A stretch of 55,748 nt of DNA from Sediminibacterium sp. (GTDB lineage Bacteria > Bacteroidota > Bacteroidia > Chitinophagales > Chitinophagaceae): positions 1 through 55,748 of the forward strand of contig JANREK010000044.1 in the NCBI GenBank assembly GCA_030726065.1, written 5' to 3'. Each line of letters opens with the position of its first letter. The stretch's first letter is position 1. This document shows, piece after piece, positions 1 to 8,024 of this stretch. Position numbers and translations under genes: made by a program. The notes beneath the pieces were generated by a model, which searched no databases, was not told the DNA's origin, and saw nothing but the letters and a program-made list of their open reading frames with translations.

Positions 1-690
1 TATCATTTTAAAGGAAGCTTGGGTCATCCCGTTTTTATGCAGGATGCCATTGATGATTTATATTTCTTTTCTATTGAAGATGATAAGTTTGTAATAAAAA
101 AAGTCACGGAAGATGAAAAGGGGATTCCCTATGTAGTAGAAGTTTCTTCCAAGCCACATCAATTACAATATATTGATTACCCACCACCATCTTCCCAATT
201 CGGTACCACACAAAAAGTATCTAGTGGTGATCGCAATCCAAAAAACTTAGTTTTTCAAAGTGGACATATTTGGTTTTCACAAGCGGTTAATTGTGAAGGT
301 AGGTCGGCAGTGCAGTGGCATCAGATAAATGCAAAAACTGGCGCCATCGTTCAAACAGGAATTATTCGAAGCGATACCACTAATTATATTCAAACCACCA
401 TTGCGGTTAATAAACGCAAAGATGTTTTAATCGGATTTCAGGAAGTAAGTGAAAACAGTTTTATTAGTCCAAGGTTTGTTTACCGCAATGCCAAGGATCC
501 CAAAAATACGGTCCGACCCTTGGTGAGCGTGGGTCAAGGAAAGGGCGCAACCGATGGCCAATCCTGGGGCGACTATAGTGGTAGTATTATTGATGGCGAT
601 AATTTAACCGATTTGTGGACTATCCAAAGTATTACCAATGATAAAGGCAAAGGAGAAACCGTGATTGTAAAAGTGCCTTTTAAAAAGTAA
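1..690 (+). CDS. C-terminal part of a beta-propeller-like (sialidase/BNR-type) exported protein, 5' truncated
   Basis: The reading frame is open from the first base of the window, so the true start lies upstream and only the last 229 residues are visible. The segment carries motifs such as WGDYSG followed by a short aspartate-rich stretch and LWTIQS. This combination recurs near the C-terminus of secreted propeller-like proteins related to BNR/sialidase folds. There is no catalytic motif that I can assign. The gene ends 18 bp before an alginate-lyase-family gene on the same strand and probably shares its transcript. A role in binding or processing polysaccharide outside the cytoplasm is inferred from context only. 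The family call is tentative. Confidence 0.55.
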   Translation, partial: YHFKGSLGHPVFMQDAIDDLYFFSIEDDKFVIKKVTEDEKGIPYVVEVSSKPHQLQYIDYPPPSSQFGTTQKVSSGDRNPKNLVFQSGHIWFSQAVNCEGRSAVQWHQINAKTGAIVQTGIIRSDTTNYIQTTIAVNKRKDVLIGFQEVSENSFISPRFVYRNAKDPKNTVRPLVSVGQGKGATDGQSWGDYSGSIIDGDNLTDLWTIQSITNDKGKGETVIVKVPFKK

Positions 691-708
691 AAATCTTATA
701 CATTTTTA

Positions 709-1881
709 ATGAAAAAATTATTCGTATTAGTATCGTTCTCTATTTTGTTTTCACCATCTATGAAGGCGCAGCCCATTTTATTTAAAAAAGTGGGTCAATT
801 ACTATCCAAAGAAATTTTAATTAAAGCGAATGATGATTTAAAATCAAAACCCATCACTGTTACTTCATTTCAAAGTGAGCGATCGGCCGGCGGGGTGCAT
901 GACTTTTTTTCAGAAGCAGATTATTGGTGGCCTGATTCCTTAAATCCAAGTGGTCCTTATATTCAAAAGGACGGTCAAACAAATCCGGCTAATTTTTCCG
1001 AACATCGTCTTGCCATGATTCGCTTTAGTCAAATGGTGGGCAATTTAACATCTGCCTATCTTTTAACCAATGATAACAAATATGCGGTTAAAGCGATTCA
1101 ACATTGTAAAGCATGGTTCGTGGATACTGCAACCAAAATGACCCCTTCTTTATTATATGCACAAGCGATCAAGGGAAAGGTAACAGGCAGGGGTGTTGGA
1201 ATTATTGATATGATTCAAATGATGGAAGTTGCGCAAAGTATTATGGTTTTAGAAAAGCAAAATGCAATTAAATCAGATGACTTTATCGAAATAAAAAAAT
1301 GGTTTCAACAATATCTACAATGGGTGACCACACATCCCTATGGCATTGATGAAAGAGAAGCGAAAAATAATCATGGTACTTGTTGGACCATGCAAGTAGC
1401 TGTTTTTGCCAAATTAGTTAATGATACAGCCTTACTCAATTATTGTGACAACCGCTTTAAGACAAACCTCCTTCCTTCACAAATGGATATGAATGGCAGT
1501 TTCCCCTTGGAACTTAAGCGGACCAAACCTTATGGGTATTCGCTATTTAATTTAGATGCCATGTATACATTAGCCTATGTGTTATCTACCAAAGAAAATA
1601 ATTTGTGGGAATTTAAAACAGCCAATGGTTTAAGTTTGAAAAAGGGAATTGAATTTTTATATCCTTTTGTTGAAAATAAAAATAGTTGGACCCTGCCTAA
1701 GGATATCATGTATTGGGAAAATTGGCCTGTAGCTCATCCTTTTTTACTATTTGGTTATGCAGCTTATGGTAATCAAAATTGGTTAAACACTTGGTCGAAC
1801 TTGGAACACTTCCCTACGACCGCTGAAGTCATCAGAAATTTACCAATAAGAAATCCACTTCTTTGGATTACTAATAATTAA
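709..1881 (+). CDS. Alginate lyase family protein (Alginate_lyase, PF05426-like)
   Basis: A 390-residue protein with a signal peptide (about residues 1-20, ending KA before QP), so it acts in the periplasm or at the surface. It has the family hallmarks: a YWWPD motif at residues 72-76 shortly before a segment with NFSEHR, and an NNHGTCW motif at 220-226 in which the Asn-His pair matches the catalytic region of the (alpha/alpha)-barrel lyases. Family members cleave uronate-containing polysaccharides by beta-elimination, but the fold also hosts other specificities, so alginate itself is not demonstrated. It sits 17 bp before a sulfatase gene, which suggests a sulfated uronic-acid polymer rather than plain alginate. 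The ATG at 709 directly precedes the signal peptide. Confidence 0.85.
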   Translation: MKKLFVLVSFSILFSPSMKAQPILFKKVGQLLSKEILIKANDDLKSKPITVTSFQSERSAGGVHDFFSEADYWWPDSLNPSGPYIQKDGQTNPANFSEHRLAMIRFSQMVGNLTSAYLLTNDNKYAVKAIQHCKAWFVDTATKMTPSLLYAQAIKGKVTGRGVGIIDMIQMMEVAQSIMVLEKQNAIKSDDFIEIKKWFQQYLQWVTTHPYGIDEREAKNNHGTCWTMQVAVFAKLVNDTALLNYCDNRFKTNLLPSQMDMNGSFPLELKRTKPYGYSLFNLDAMYTLAYVLSTKENNLWEFKTANGLSLKKGIEFLYPFVENKNSWTLPKDIMYWENWPVAHPFLLFGYAAYGNQNWLNTWSNLEHFPTTAEVIRNLPIRNPLLWITNN

Positions 1882-1897
1882 ATATTTAATTTTAATC

Positions 1898-3502
1898 ATG
1901 AATAATTTTATAATGAATAAAGCAGTTCTATTTTTAGTTTTTTGTATGGGTATTAAAGTATCCTATGCGCAAACAAATAGCAAACCCAATATCCTTTTTA
2001 TAGCAGTAGATGACTTAAAGCCTGAAATAGGGGCTTATGGCAATAAGATCGTAAAGACACCTAATATTGATCGTCTTGCTAAAATGAGCACCGTGTTTAT
2101 GCGCAATTATTGTCAACAGGCTGTTTGCGGTCCAACGCGTGCAAGTTTAATGACGGGGTTGCGTCCAGATATCACTAAAATTTGGGATTTAAAAACACAG
2201 ATGCGTGATATGAATCCAGATATTTTAACATTACCACAATATTTAATTTCACAAGGATATACAACTGTTGGAACTGGGAAAATTTATCATCCTAGTAGCG
2301 CCATAAAAAAAATTGATCCAATTTCCTGGAATGATACCTACTTATTTGCAAAGCCTTCCGATTACGCAAACGGGTTGGGAACTCCTGCAAATAATCAATA
2401 TCAAAAACCAGCAACCAAATTATTATTTGTTGTCAAAAGAAAAAAAGAAATTAAACCTGGAGAAGCGGATGATGAAATTCCTACAAGCCTCAAAGGTCCC
2501 GCCACAGAATGCATCGATGTTCCAGACAATGCTTATGAAGATGGAGTTATTGCATTGCTTGCAAAAGAAAAAATTGTTCAACTAACTATGGCAAATAAAC
2601 CCTATTTTATGGCAGTAGGTTTTCATAAGCCACATCTACCTTTTGTAGCGCCAAAGAAATACTGGGATTTGTATGATCGTGCAAGTTTGCCTTTAGCTGA
2701 ATTTCGTGAACATGCAAAAGATGCGCCTGAAATTGCTTATCATAAATCAGGGGAATTAAGAAATTATACAGATATACCTGAATTTGCAACTAGTGAAGGG
2801 ACAGATGCACATATATATTTAAAAGAGGACAAACAAAAAGAGCTCATTCATGGATATTATGCTTCAGTATCTTATATGGATGCGCAGGTAGGTATTTTAT
2901 TAAATACATTAGATTCACTTGGCACTTTAAATAATACAGTTATTGTGTTGTGGGGCGATCATGGCTGGCATTTAGGTGATCATGATCTTTGGGAAAAACA
3001 TACCAACCTAGAGCAAGCAACCCTTGCGCCATTGATCATTGCTGCACCAGGGTATAAATCCGGGAAAACAAGTTCATTATCAGAGCATTTGGATATTTTT
3101 CCAACTATTTGTGATTTAGCAAATGTGCCTATTCCTGCACAATTGCAAGGCAAAAGTTTAAAACCATTAATGCAGAATAACAAAAGCCAGGTTAAGCACT
3201 TTTCCGTTAGTCAGTATCCTCGAAACTTAAATAAAGTTGAATTTAAAAAAACAGGCTTTTCGAACAATAAATTAATGGGCTATAGTTTACGAACGGAAAA
3301 ATATCGATACACCATTTGGATGAACGATTTTACAACTACAGCTCCATTTAGCGCTAATAAAATTTACGCACAGGAATTGTATGACTTATCCAAGGATCCG
3401 CTAGAAAAAATGAATGTGTTGAATGTGAAAAATTATAAAAAAACAGCAGGTCAGTTGTATGATAAAATGATAGCGTTTTTTAAATCACAGGAAGCGCAAT
3501 AA
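1898..3502 (+). CDS. Sulfatase, iduronate-2-sulfatase-like (type I, formylglycine)
   Basis: A 534-residue exported sulfatase. After a signal peptide ending near SYAQ, the metal-binding Asp pair lies in NILFIAVDDLKP (residues 31-42). The sulfatase signature with the Cys that becomes formylglycine is C77-G-P-T-R81 (CxPxR), and HKPHLP, WGDHGWHLGDHD and HTNLEQATLAP motifs follow in the order seen in iduronate-2-sulfatases. It hydrolyses sulfate esters on a glycan. The maturase (FGE or anSME) is not encoded in this window. A second in-frame ATG at 1913 gives a more typical signal peptide, so the true start may be 15 bp downstream. It follows the alginate-lyase-family gene by 16 bp, consistent with co-transcription. 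Confidence 0.93.
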   Translation: MNNFIMNKAVLFLVFCMGIKVSYAQTNSKPNILFIAVDDLKPEIGAYGNKIVKTPNIDRLAKMSTVFMRNYCQQAVCGPTRASLMTGLRPDITKIWDLKTQMRDMNPDILTLPQYLISQGYTTVGTGKIYHPSSAIKKIDPISWNDTYLFAKPSDYANGLGTPANNQYQKPATKLLFVVKRKKEIKPGEADDEIPTSLKGPATECIDVPDNAYEDGVIALLAKEKIVQLTMANKPYFMAVGFHKPHLPFVAPKKYWDLYDRASLPLAEFREHAKDAPEIAYHKSGELRNYTDIPEFATSEGTDAHIYLKEDKQKELIHGYYASVSYMDAQVGILLNTLDSLGTLNNTVIVLWGDHGWHLGDHDLWEKHTNLEQATLAPLIIAAPGYKSGKTSSLSEHLDIFPTICDLANVPIPAQLQGKSLKPLMQNNKSQVKHFSVSQYPRNLNKVEFKKTGFSNNKLMGYSLRTEKYRYTIWMNDFTTTAPFSANKIYAQELYDLSKDPLEKMNVLNVKNYKKTAGQLYDKMIAFFKSQEAQ

Positions 3503-3615
3503 TAGCTTGGCTATATTTATACTATATTGAAAAATATATTTTATTGCTTTTTTAATACATTTTTAGGCCAAACTAATTTAATAAGTAGTCCCTAATAATT
3601 TTAATTTTAAAAGAA

Positions 3616-5751
3616 ATGCTTAGAAAGTTTACATTATTCTTAAGTTTAGTTTTATTGAATACTTCCCTTCATGCCCAATTGGACATTAATTATAGCTATG
3701 AAGGAAATGCAGATTCTGTTAAATTGAATTTTGCTAAAACAGAGTTTTCTAAATACCTCAAGGTTGCCATATTTAATAGTCGTATTGTTCAAAACGTTTT
3801 TAATATTAAATTAATTAAAAAAGGGGCTACACAAAACGGGTCCTTTAGTTATACGATCAATTCCAATGGGCGTTTAGTAAATATGATTTGTGTAGGGGAG
3901 GATGAGGCTGCTATTGGCCATGCCATGTATACGATTTTAGAAAGCTTAGGCTTTCAATTTGACATTACGGGGGTCGTGGTGCCCACTGTATTTAAAACAG
4001 CAATATTCAAAAGCGATACCCAATCTATCACTCCTTTTACACGCTGGAGAGGCATCAGACAGCATGTAAATTTTCCTATGGACATTTCCTCTTATCCGCT
4101 AGCGGAAGCAAAGGAGTATCTAAACAATTTGGTTCGAATGCGTTTTAATAAAATTGCAATTCATAGTTATCCTAATTTATGGCATGAAGTAAATTTTGAA
4201 GATAGTGTTGACTATGCTGGCAATTTTTTTTATGGACGACAACATGATATTCCGAATATGCAAATTTTCACCAATCATATTCGATTTAATGATAAAATAT
4301 TTAGTATCCCAGAAATTGAAAAAAGTTACGCTAACACCCCTGTAAAAAGCAAAATGGCAGTAGCCTGGATGCGCTCTTTAATTGAGTATGCGCAGTCGAT
4401 TGGCCTCCGTGTGCAAGTATCCATTGAGCCTAGGTCAAAAGGGGATATTCCCCTAATTACACGCACTGTAAAGTCGGTAATTAATAATTATCCGAGTATT
4501 GATGAACTTGAATTAATCACGGAAGAAATGGGTGGCTGGGGTGATGCAACTACTAAAGCGCAAGTAAACAAAATTGCGGTTGCACAATTTGGCGAAAGTA
4601 TACTTCAAGATACAATGGTGACAAACGTAATAAAAAATAGCCAACCCGATTTAGATGTTTTATTTTTTCAATTAGGTCGAAATATAACTGCATTGAAATT
4701 ACTAGAAAAAGACCAAGAAATTATTTCACGTTCTATCAAATTAAATTTAGGAATTTATTGTGTCATCAATGATTATGCGAAAGTTGCATTTTATATTGCA
4801 AAAAAATATTTACCTAATAATTCGATCGCTATTATGCCTGGTCATGGTAGTAAAAGAGTTGCAAACTATTTGCCTAATTTAATACCAATTAAATCGCAAA
4901 TTGCACCTACTACAATTTATTCGTGGATTGAATTTGACGGACTTATGTTTACGCAGCAAAATGCTAATGAAGGCATTTATGATTTAATGAAGTATCTAAA
5001 AGCATCAAATGGGGCACAACAGCAAAGTACAATTTTATTTAATCATTGGAGAACTGCCGAAAACAGAACCTCAGCTAGATATGCAGCTTTAAATACTTTA
5101 TATGGTCCTATTCCGCAATTAGATTTTTATAAGCAGTATGCAGAAAAGCTCCAAATTAATAATGTCGCACCCTATGTGCAAGCAATGCAACTATTAGAGA
5201 AAATTGATTGGATAGCTACCAACGACTTACCCAATATCGGCTTTTGTTGGGTAGGTGCATGGCGTGAAGGTGGGCCCTATACTTGGATAAACAGCAAGGC
5301 ATTAAAAAATGTACAGGGTTTATATAGTCAGGTGAATTATAATTTAAAAAAGGCAATGTATAATGTTGGCAGTACCGCGGGTAGCAATTACTTAACTTTT
5401 TTATTAAATAGATCAGAAGCTTCAAAATTATATTTAGATGCTTTTGAGAAAGGAATACAGGTTCAAAATATAAAACAAGATAGTGTAGGAAAATTCTCTT
5501 CAGCACAACAACTTAACGCAAGCGTAATTTGCAATGATGCACTTACTATATTTAATAAATATTTACAGAAACATGTGGAACTGATGCCTGATCGTGGTTG
5601 CGAAGGCACACTCATCAATTTTTGGCATGCTCCTATTTATGGATTAAAAGTGATAAGATATAAATACGCTGGTATTCCAATTGATGCTGATCCAGTAATT
5701 GATAATAGAAAGGACGCACCGCCGTTACCTATATATTTTAAAAAAAATTAG
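3616..5751 (+). CDS. Exported protein of unknown function, possibly a glycoside-hydrolase-like TIM barrel
   Basis: A 711-residue protein with a clear signal peptide (residues 1-20, ending LHA-Q). I do not recognise the family. The N-terminal part, with a segment reading GEDEAAIGHAMYTILESLGF, looks like the small alpha/beta domain that precedes catalytic barrels in GH67, GH20 and GH84 enzymes. It is followed by RWRGIRQH and by a region with repeated strand-helix spacing, including ITEEMGGWGD (possible acid pair) and HWRTAENRTSARY. The gene lies 113 bp after the sulfatase on the same strand and converges with the DUF5703 gene, from which it is separated by 8 bp. A role in glycan cleavage is inferred from export, domain pattern and neighbours. 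Confidence 0.6.
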   Translation: MLRKFTLFLSLVLLNTSLHAQLDINYSYEGNADSVKLNFAKTEFSKYLKVAIFNSRIVQNVFNIKLIKKGATQNGSFSYTINSNGRLVNMICVGEDEAAIGHAMYTILESLGFQFDITGVVVPTVFKTAIFKSDTQSITPFTRWRGIRQHVNFPMDISSYPLAEAKEYLNNLVRMRFNKIAIHSYPNLWHEVNFEDSVDYAGNFFYGRQHDIPNMQIFTNHIRFNDKIFSIPEIEKSYANTPVKSKMAVAWMRSLIEYAQSIGLRVQVSIEPRSKGDIPLITRTVKSVINNYPSIDELELITEEMGGWGDATTKAQVNKIAVAQFGESILQDTMVTNVIKNSQPDLDVLFFQLGRNITALKLLEKDQEIISRSIKLNLGIYCVINDYAKVAFYIAKKYLPNNSIAIMPGHGSKRVANYLPNLIPIKSQIAPTTIYSWIEFDGLMFTQQNANEGIYDLMKYLKASNGAQQQSTILFNHWRTAENRTSARYAALNTLYGPIPQLDFYKQYAEKLQINNVAPYVQAMQLLEKIDWIATNDLPNIGFCWVGAWREGGPYTWINSKALKNVQGLYSQVNYNLKKAMYNVGSTAGSNYLTFLLNRSEASKLYLDAFEKGIQVQNIKQDSVGKFSSAQQLNASVICNDALTIFNKYLQKHVELMPDRGCEGTLINFWHAPIYGLKVIRYKYAGIPIDADPVIDNRKDAPPLPIYFKKN

Positions 5752-5759
5752 TATAATTA

Positions 5760-8024
5760 TTACTTCGTCTCCATGATTTTCATGGGAATATTTTTATTGA
5801 ACTTTTCAAGTACTAAGCCCTTTTGTTGGGTATAATTACCACTAATTTGTTCGCGTCCTGTTATATTCACCTTAAATTGAACATCCCAATCTTTTGGCCA
5901 AGCTGGAAGCATATAAGTATATCCCTTTTCGCTTTGTACCAGCATGGCTTGTAAAGCGCGCATAGTTATATTTCCATGGTCTTGATCAGGCACCCAGTCA
6001 TAATTGGGTCCCCAAAAAGCAGGAAAGCGGCTTCCATTATGTTTACTACTAAAGTTGGTACTTACCATTTTTTTTGCATCTTCTGTTAATCCTAATAAAG
6101 CTGCATTTACCGCATCTTGTTGCCAACCATTAAATGCAAGGTCGTATCTTTTATAAAAAGTATTGATGGCCAATTCCAAATTAGGTTTACCAATGCCATA
6201 AATCCGGTAAGGAAAAACTGAGTATAATTGAGGATCCTCAATGTTCATTCTTTTACCTAAGTTTAATCCAGATGACAATACCCAAGTTCCATCCTCTGCT
6301 TTTTCTTTTGGTAAAACAGGTAACATCGCTTGTAACTGAGTACAATTTTGTTGAAATAATGGGTCTTTAATTGCAGCCTTGTATTCATCTATTTTTAATA
6401 ATACCGCATTTAACCCGTCAATTTCAGGAGCGGGGTTAACCATACCTTCAAAATAGGTTTCTAACGATTGCGCTGGTTGAATAGATAATTTTCCTGAGGC
6501 ATCCTTTTTATAATGCTGGGAATAAAAAGTAACTATTTCTTTAACAAAGGGAACAAACTTATTTTGAAATAAAACTTTGTCATTAGTGAATTCGTAATAA
6601 TCAAACATCATCTTGCAAAGTTCTATTCCACTTTGCCAATAGTACCTAATGTATTTATTTTCTGAAACACCATCTTCATATTTGGATCGATCCCAACCAT
6701 AATTATCGTTTAAATAACTGCCCCAGGGTGTCAATGTTTCCGGGAAGTAGGCACCCTCGTGTTTAAAATACTTTTGTGTTCGATATTTTGCCAACGGAAT
6801 TGCATTGATATACATATCAAAAAAGGGCTTCATTAATGCAAAGTCGCCGCTATAATACATAGTACTATAGGGTATTCTTGTATTTTGGAACCAAAAATTA
6901 GCACCCCATAATCTAAAATCAGCATCTAATCCAACTTCTTTTTTGTCAACCAAAGTTTCATCGGGGGCTACTGTAAATATGGAGCCATTGAATTTTATGG
7001 GCATTCCTCCACGGCCTGAACAGGCATTCAAATACCTTTGTAATAGGTATCCTTGGGTAATTTTGAATGTGGTACTTGGTTCTTGTTTTGAATTAACTAT
7101 AATATAATGGTTGTTCCAAAATTGATGCCACCAGTTTAAATGATTTTGGTATTTTTCAATCGCATTTAAATTTTGTATTTGCTTATGTAAGGTAATAATT
7201 TCTTTTTTCCATTCATTTACATCAGATGTATGTTTCTTTAGAATAGTAATTTGTAAGTTAAATTGGTTAGCAGGAATTTTATTTTCAATTGCATATTCAT
7301 TCTTTTTTGTAAAATTTTCACCACTCACTACTGCACCAAAATTTTGATTTAATAAAGGGTCTTTGCCTATCGCATTGAAATTTGTTATATTTTGATTGTC
7401 CAAGGTTAGTTGCCAAATAGAACTTTTATTTTGATGCACCCATATCAGTGCATTTGGCTGCATCAATACTGTATCCTTTTCTTTCATAAAGGGAGTTTCC
7501 CTAAATCCAACTCCATAGCCACTATGTCGGTCATGCCCAATTAATTCACTGGATTCCTTTCGCCATATGGCATTAGTCACTTCTACTTGCACAGGAATTG
7601 TACTATTTCCTTGCACTTGTATTACAGGATGATTCGCATCTATATAACATAAAATGTTTACGCTTTGATTCCCTTTGTTTGCTTTTATATGTATAACGCC
7701 ATCATGTACAATTAGTGTTTGTGAAAATTGTTTTGCATCTAAAATATTGGGTGTGATTTTAACATCCACTTGTCCAATTTTCAATAATCTACCAATTTCA
7801 CTATATGTATCTGTTTTAGAGATTAGAAAATGAATGGTGCCTAATGTATCTACCCAAATATTGCTACCGATATCTCCATTGCCCATGGGCATTGAACCAA
7901 GTTGATTTTTGCTTTGCGACGCATATACTACATTGTATGGTGTTAAGGATGGTTGTGCATTACTTATGATGGTTGCAAAAACAAGAAGCGACGTTATAAA
8001 TAATTTGTTAAACCAGTATTTCAT
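5760..8024 (-). CDS. DUF5703 domain-containing protein (GH95-like alpha/alpha-barrel)
   Basis: A 754-residue exported protein with a signal peptide ending near ISNAQ. The N-terminal domain begins with PYNVVYASQSKNQLGSMPMG and GNGDIGSNIWVD, then LISKTDTYSE, the pattern of the DUF5703 N-terminal domain. This domain resembles the beta-sandwich of GH95 fucosidases (GNGRLGAMV). The remainder is rich in helices and Trp/Tyr, as expected of an (alpha/alpha)6 barrel (for example WGANFWFQNTR, ETLTPWGSY, QDHGNITMRALQAMLVQS). The substrate is unknown; GH95 relatives release L-fucose or L-galactose. Its ATG overlaps the stop codon of the upstream beta-helix gene by one base (TAATG), a sign of translational coupling. 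Confidence 0.8.
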   Translation of the reverse strand: MKYWFNKLFITSLLVFATIISNAQPSLTPYNVVYASQSKNQLGSMPMGNGDIGSNIWVDTLGTIHFLISKTDTYSEIGRLLKIGQVDVKITPNILDAKQFSQTLIVHDGVIHIKANKGNQSVNILCYIDANHPVIQVQGNSTIPVQVEVTNAIWRKESSELIGHDRHSGYGVGFRETPFMKEKDTVLMQPNALIWVHQNKSSIWQLTLDNQNITNFNAIGKDPLLNQNFGAVVSGENFTKKNEYAIENKIPANQFNLQITILKKHTSDVNEWKKEIITLHKQIQNLNAIEKYQNHLNWWHQFWNNHYIIVNSKQEPSTTFKITQGYLLQRYLNACSGRGGMPIKFNGSIFTVAPDETLVDKKEVGLDADFRLWGANFWFQNTRIPYSTMYYSGDFALMKPFFDMYINAIPLAKYRTQKYFKHEGAYFPETLTPWGSYLNDNYGWDRSKYEDGVSENKYIRYYWQSGIELCKMMFDYYEFTNDKVLFQNKFVPFVKEIVTFYSQHYKKDASGKLSIQPAQSLETYFEGMVNPAPEIDGLNAVLLKIDEYKAAIKDPLFQQNCTQLQAMLPVLPKEKAEDGTWVLSSGLNLGKRMNIEDPQLYSVFPYRIYGIGKPNLELAINTFYKRYDLAFNGWQQDAVNAALLGLTEDAKKMVSTNFSSKHNGSRFPAFWGPNYDWVPDQDHGNITMRALQAMLVQSEKGYTYMLPAWPKDWDVQFKVNITGREQISGNYTQQKGLVLEKFNKNIPMKIMETK

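Noticed and set aside
709..1881. Calling the substrate of the lyase-family protein alginate
   Set aside because: The family covers several uronate polymers, and sulfatase plus GH20 next to it argue against plain alginate.
3502..3514. ATAGC-TTG-GCTAT hairpin after the sulfatase stop as terminator
   Set aside because: Only five pairs and no proper T-run after it; the next gene may well be read from the same transcript.
3535..3580. Possible minus-strand copy of the locus element before the 711-residue gene
   Set aside because: GGCCTAAAAATGTATTAAAAAAGC shares the beginning and end with the element but needs insertions and lacks the central AATT, so I did not count it.
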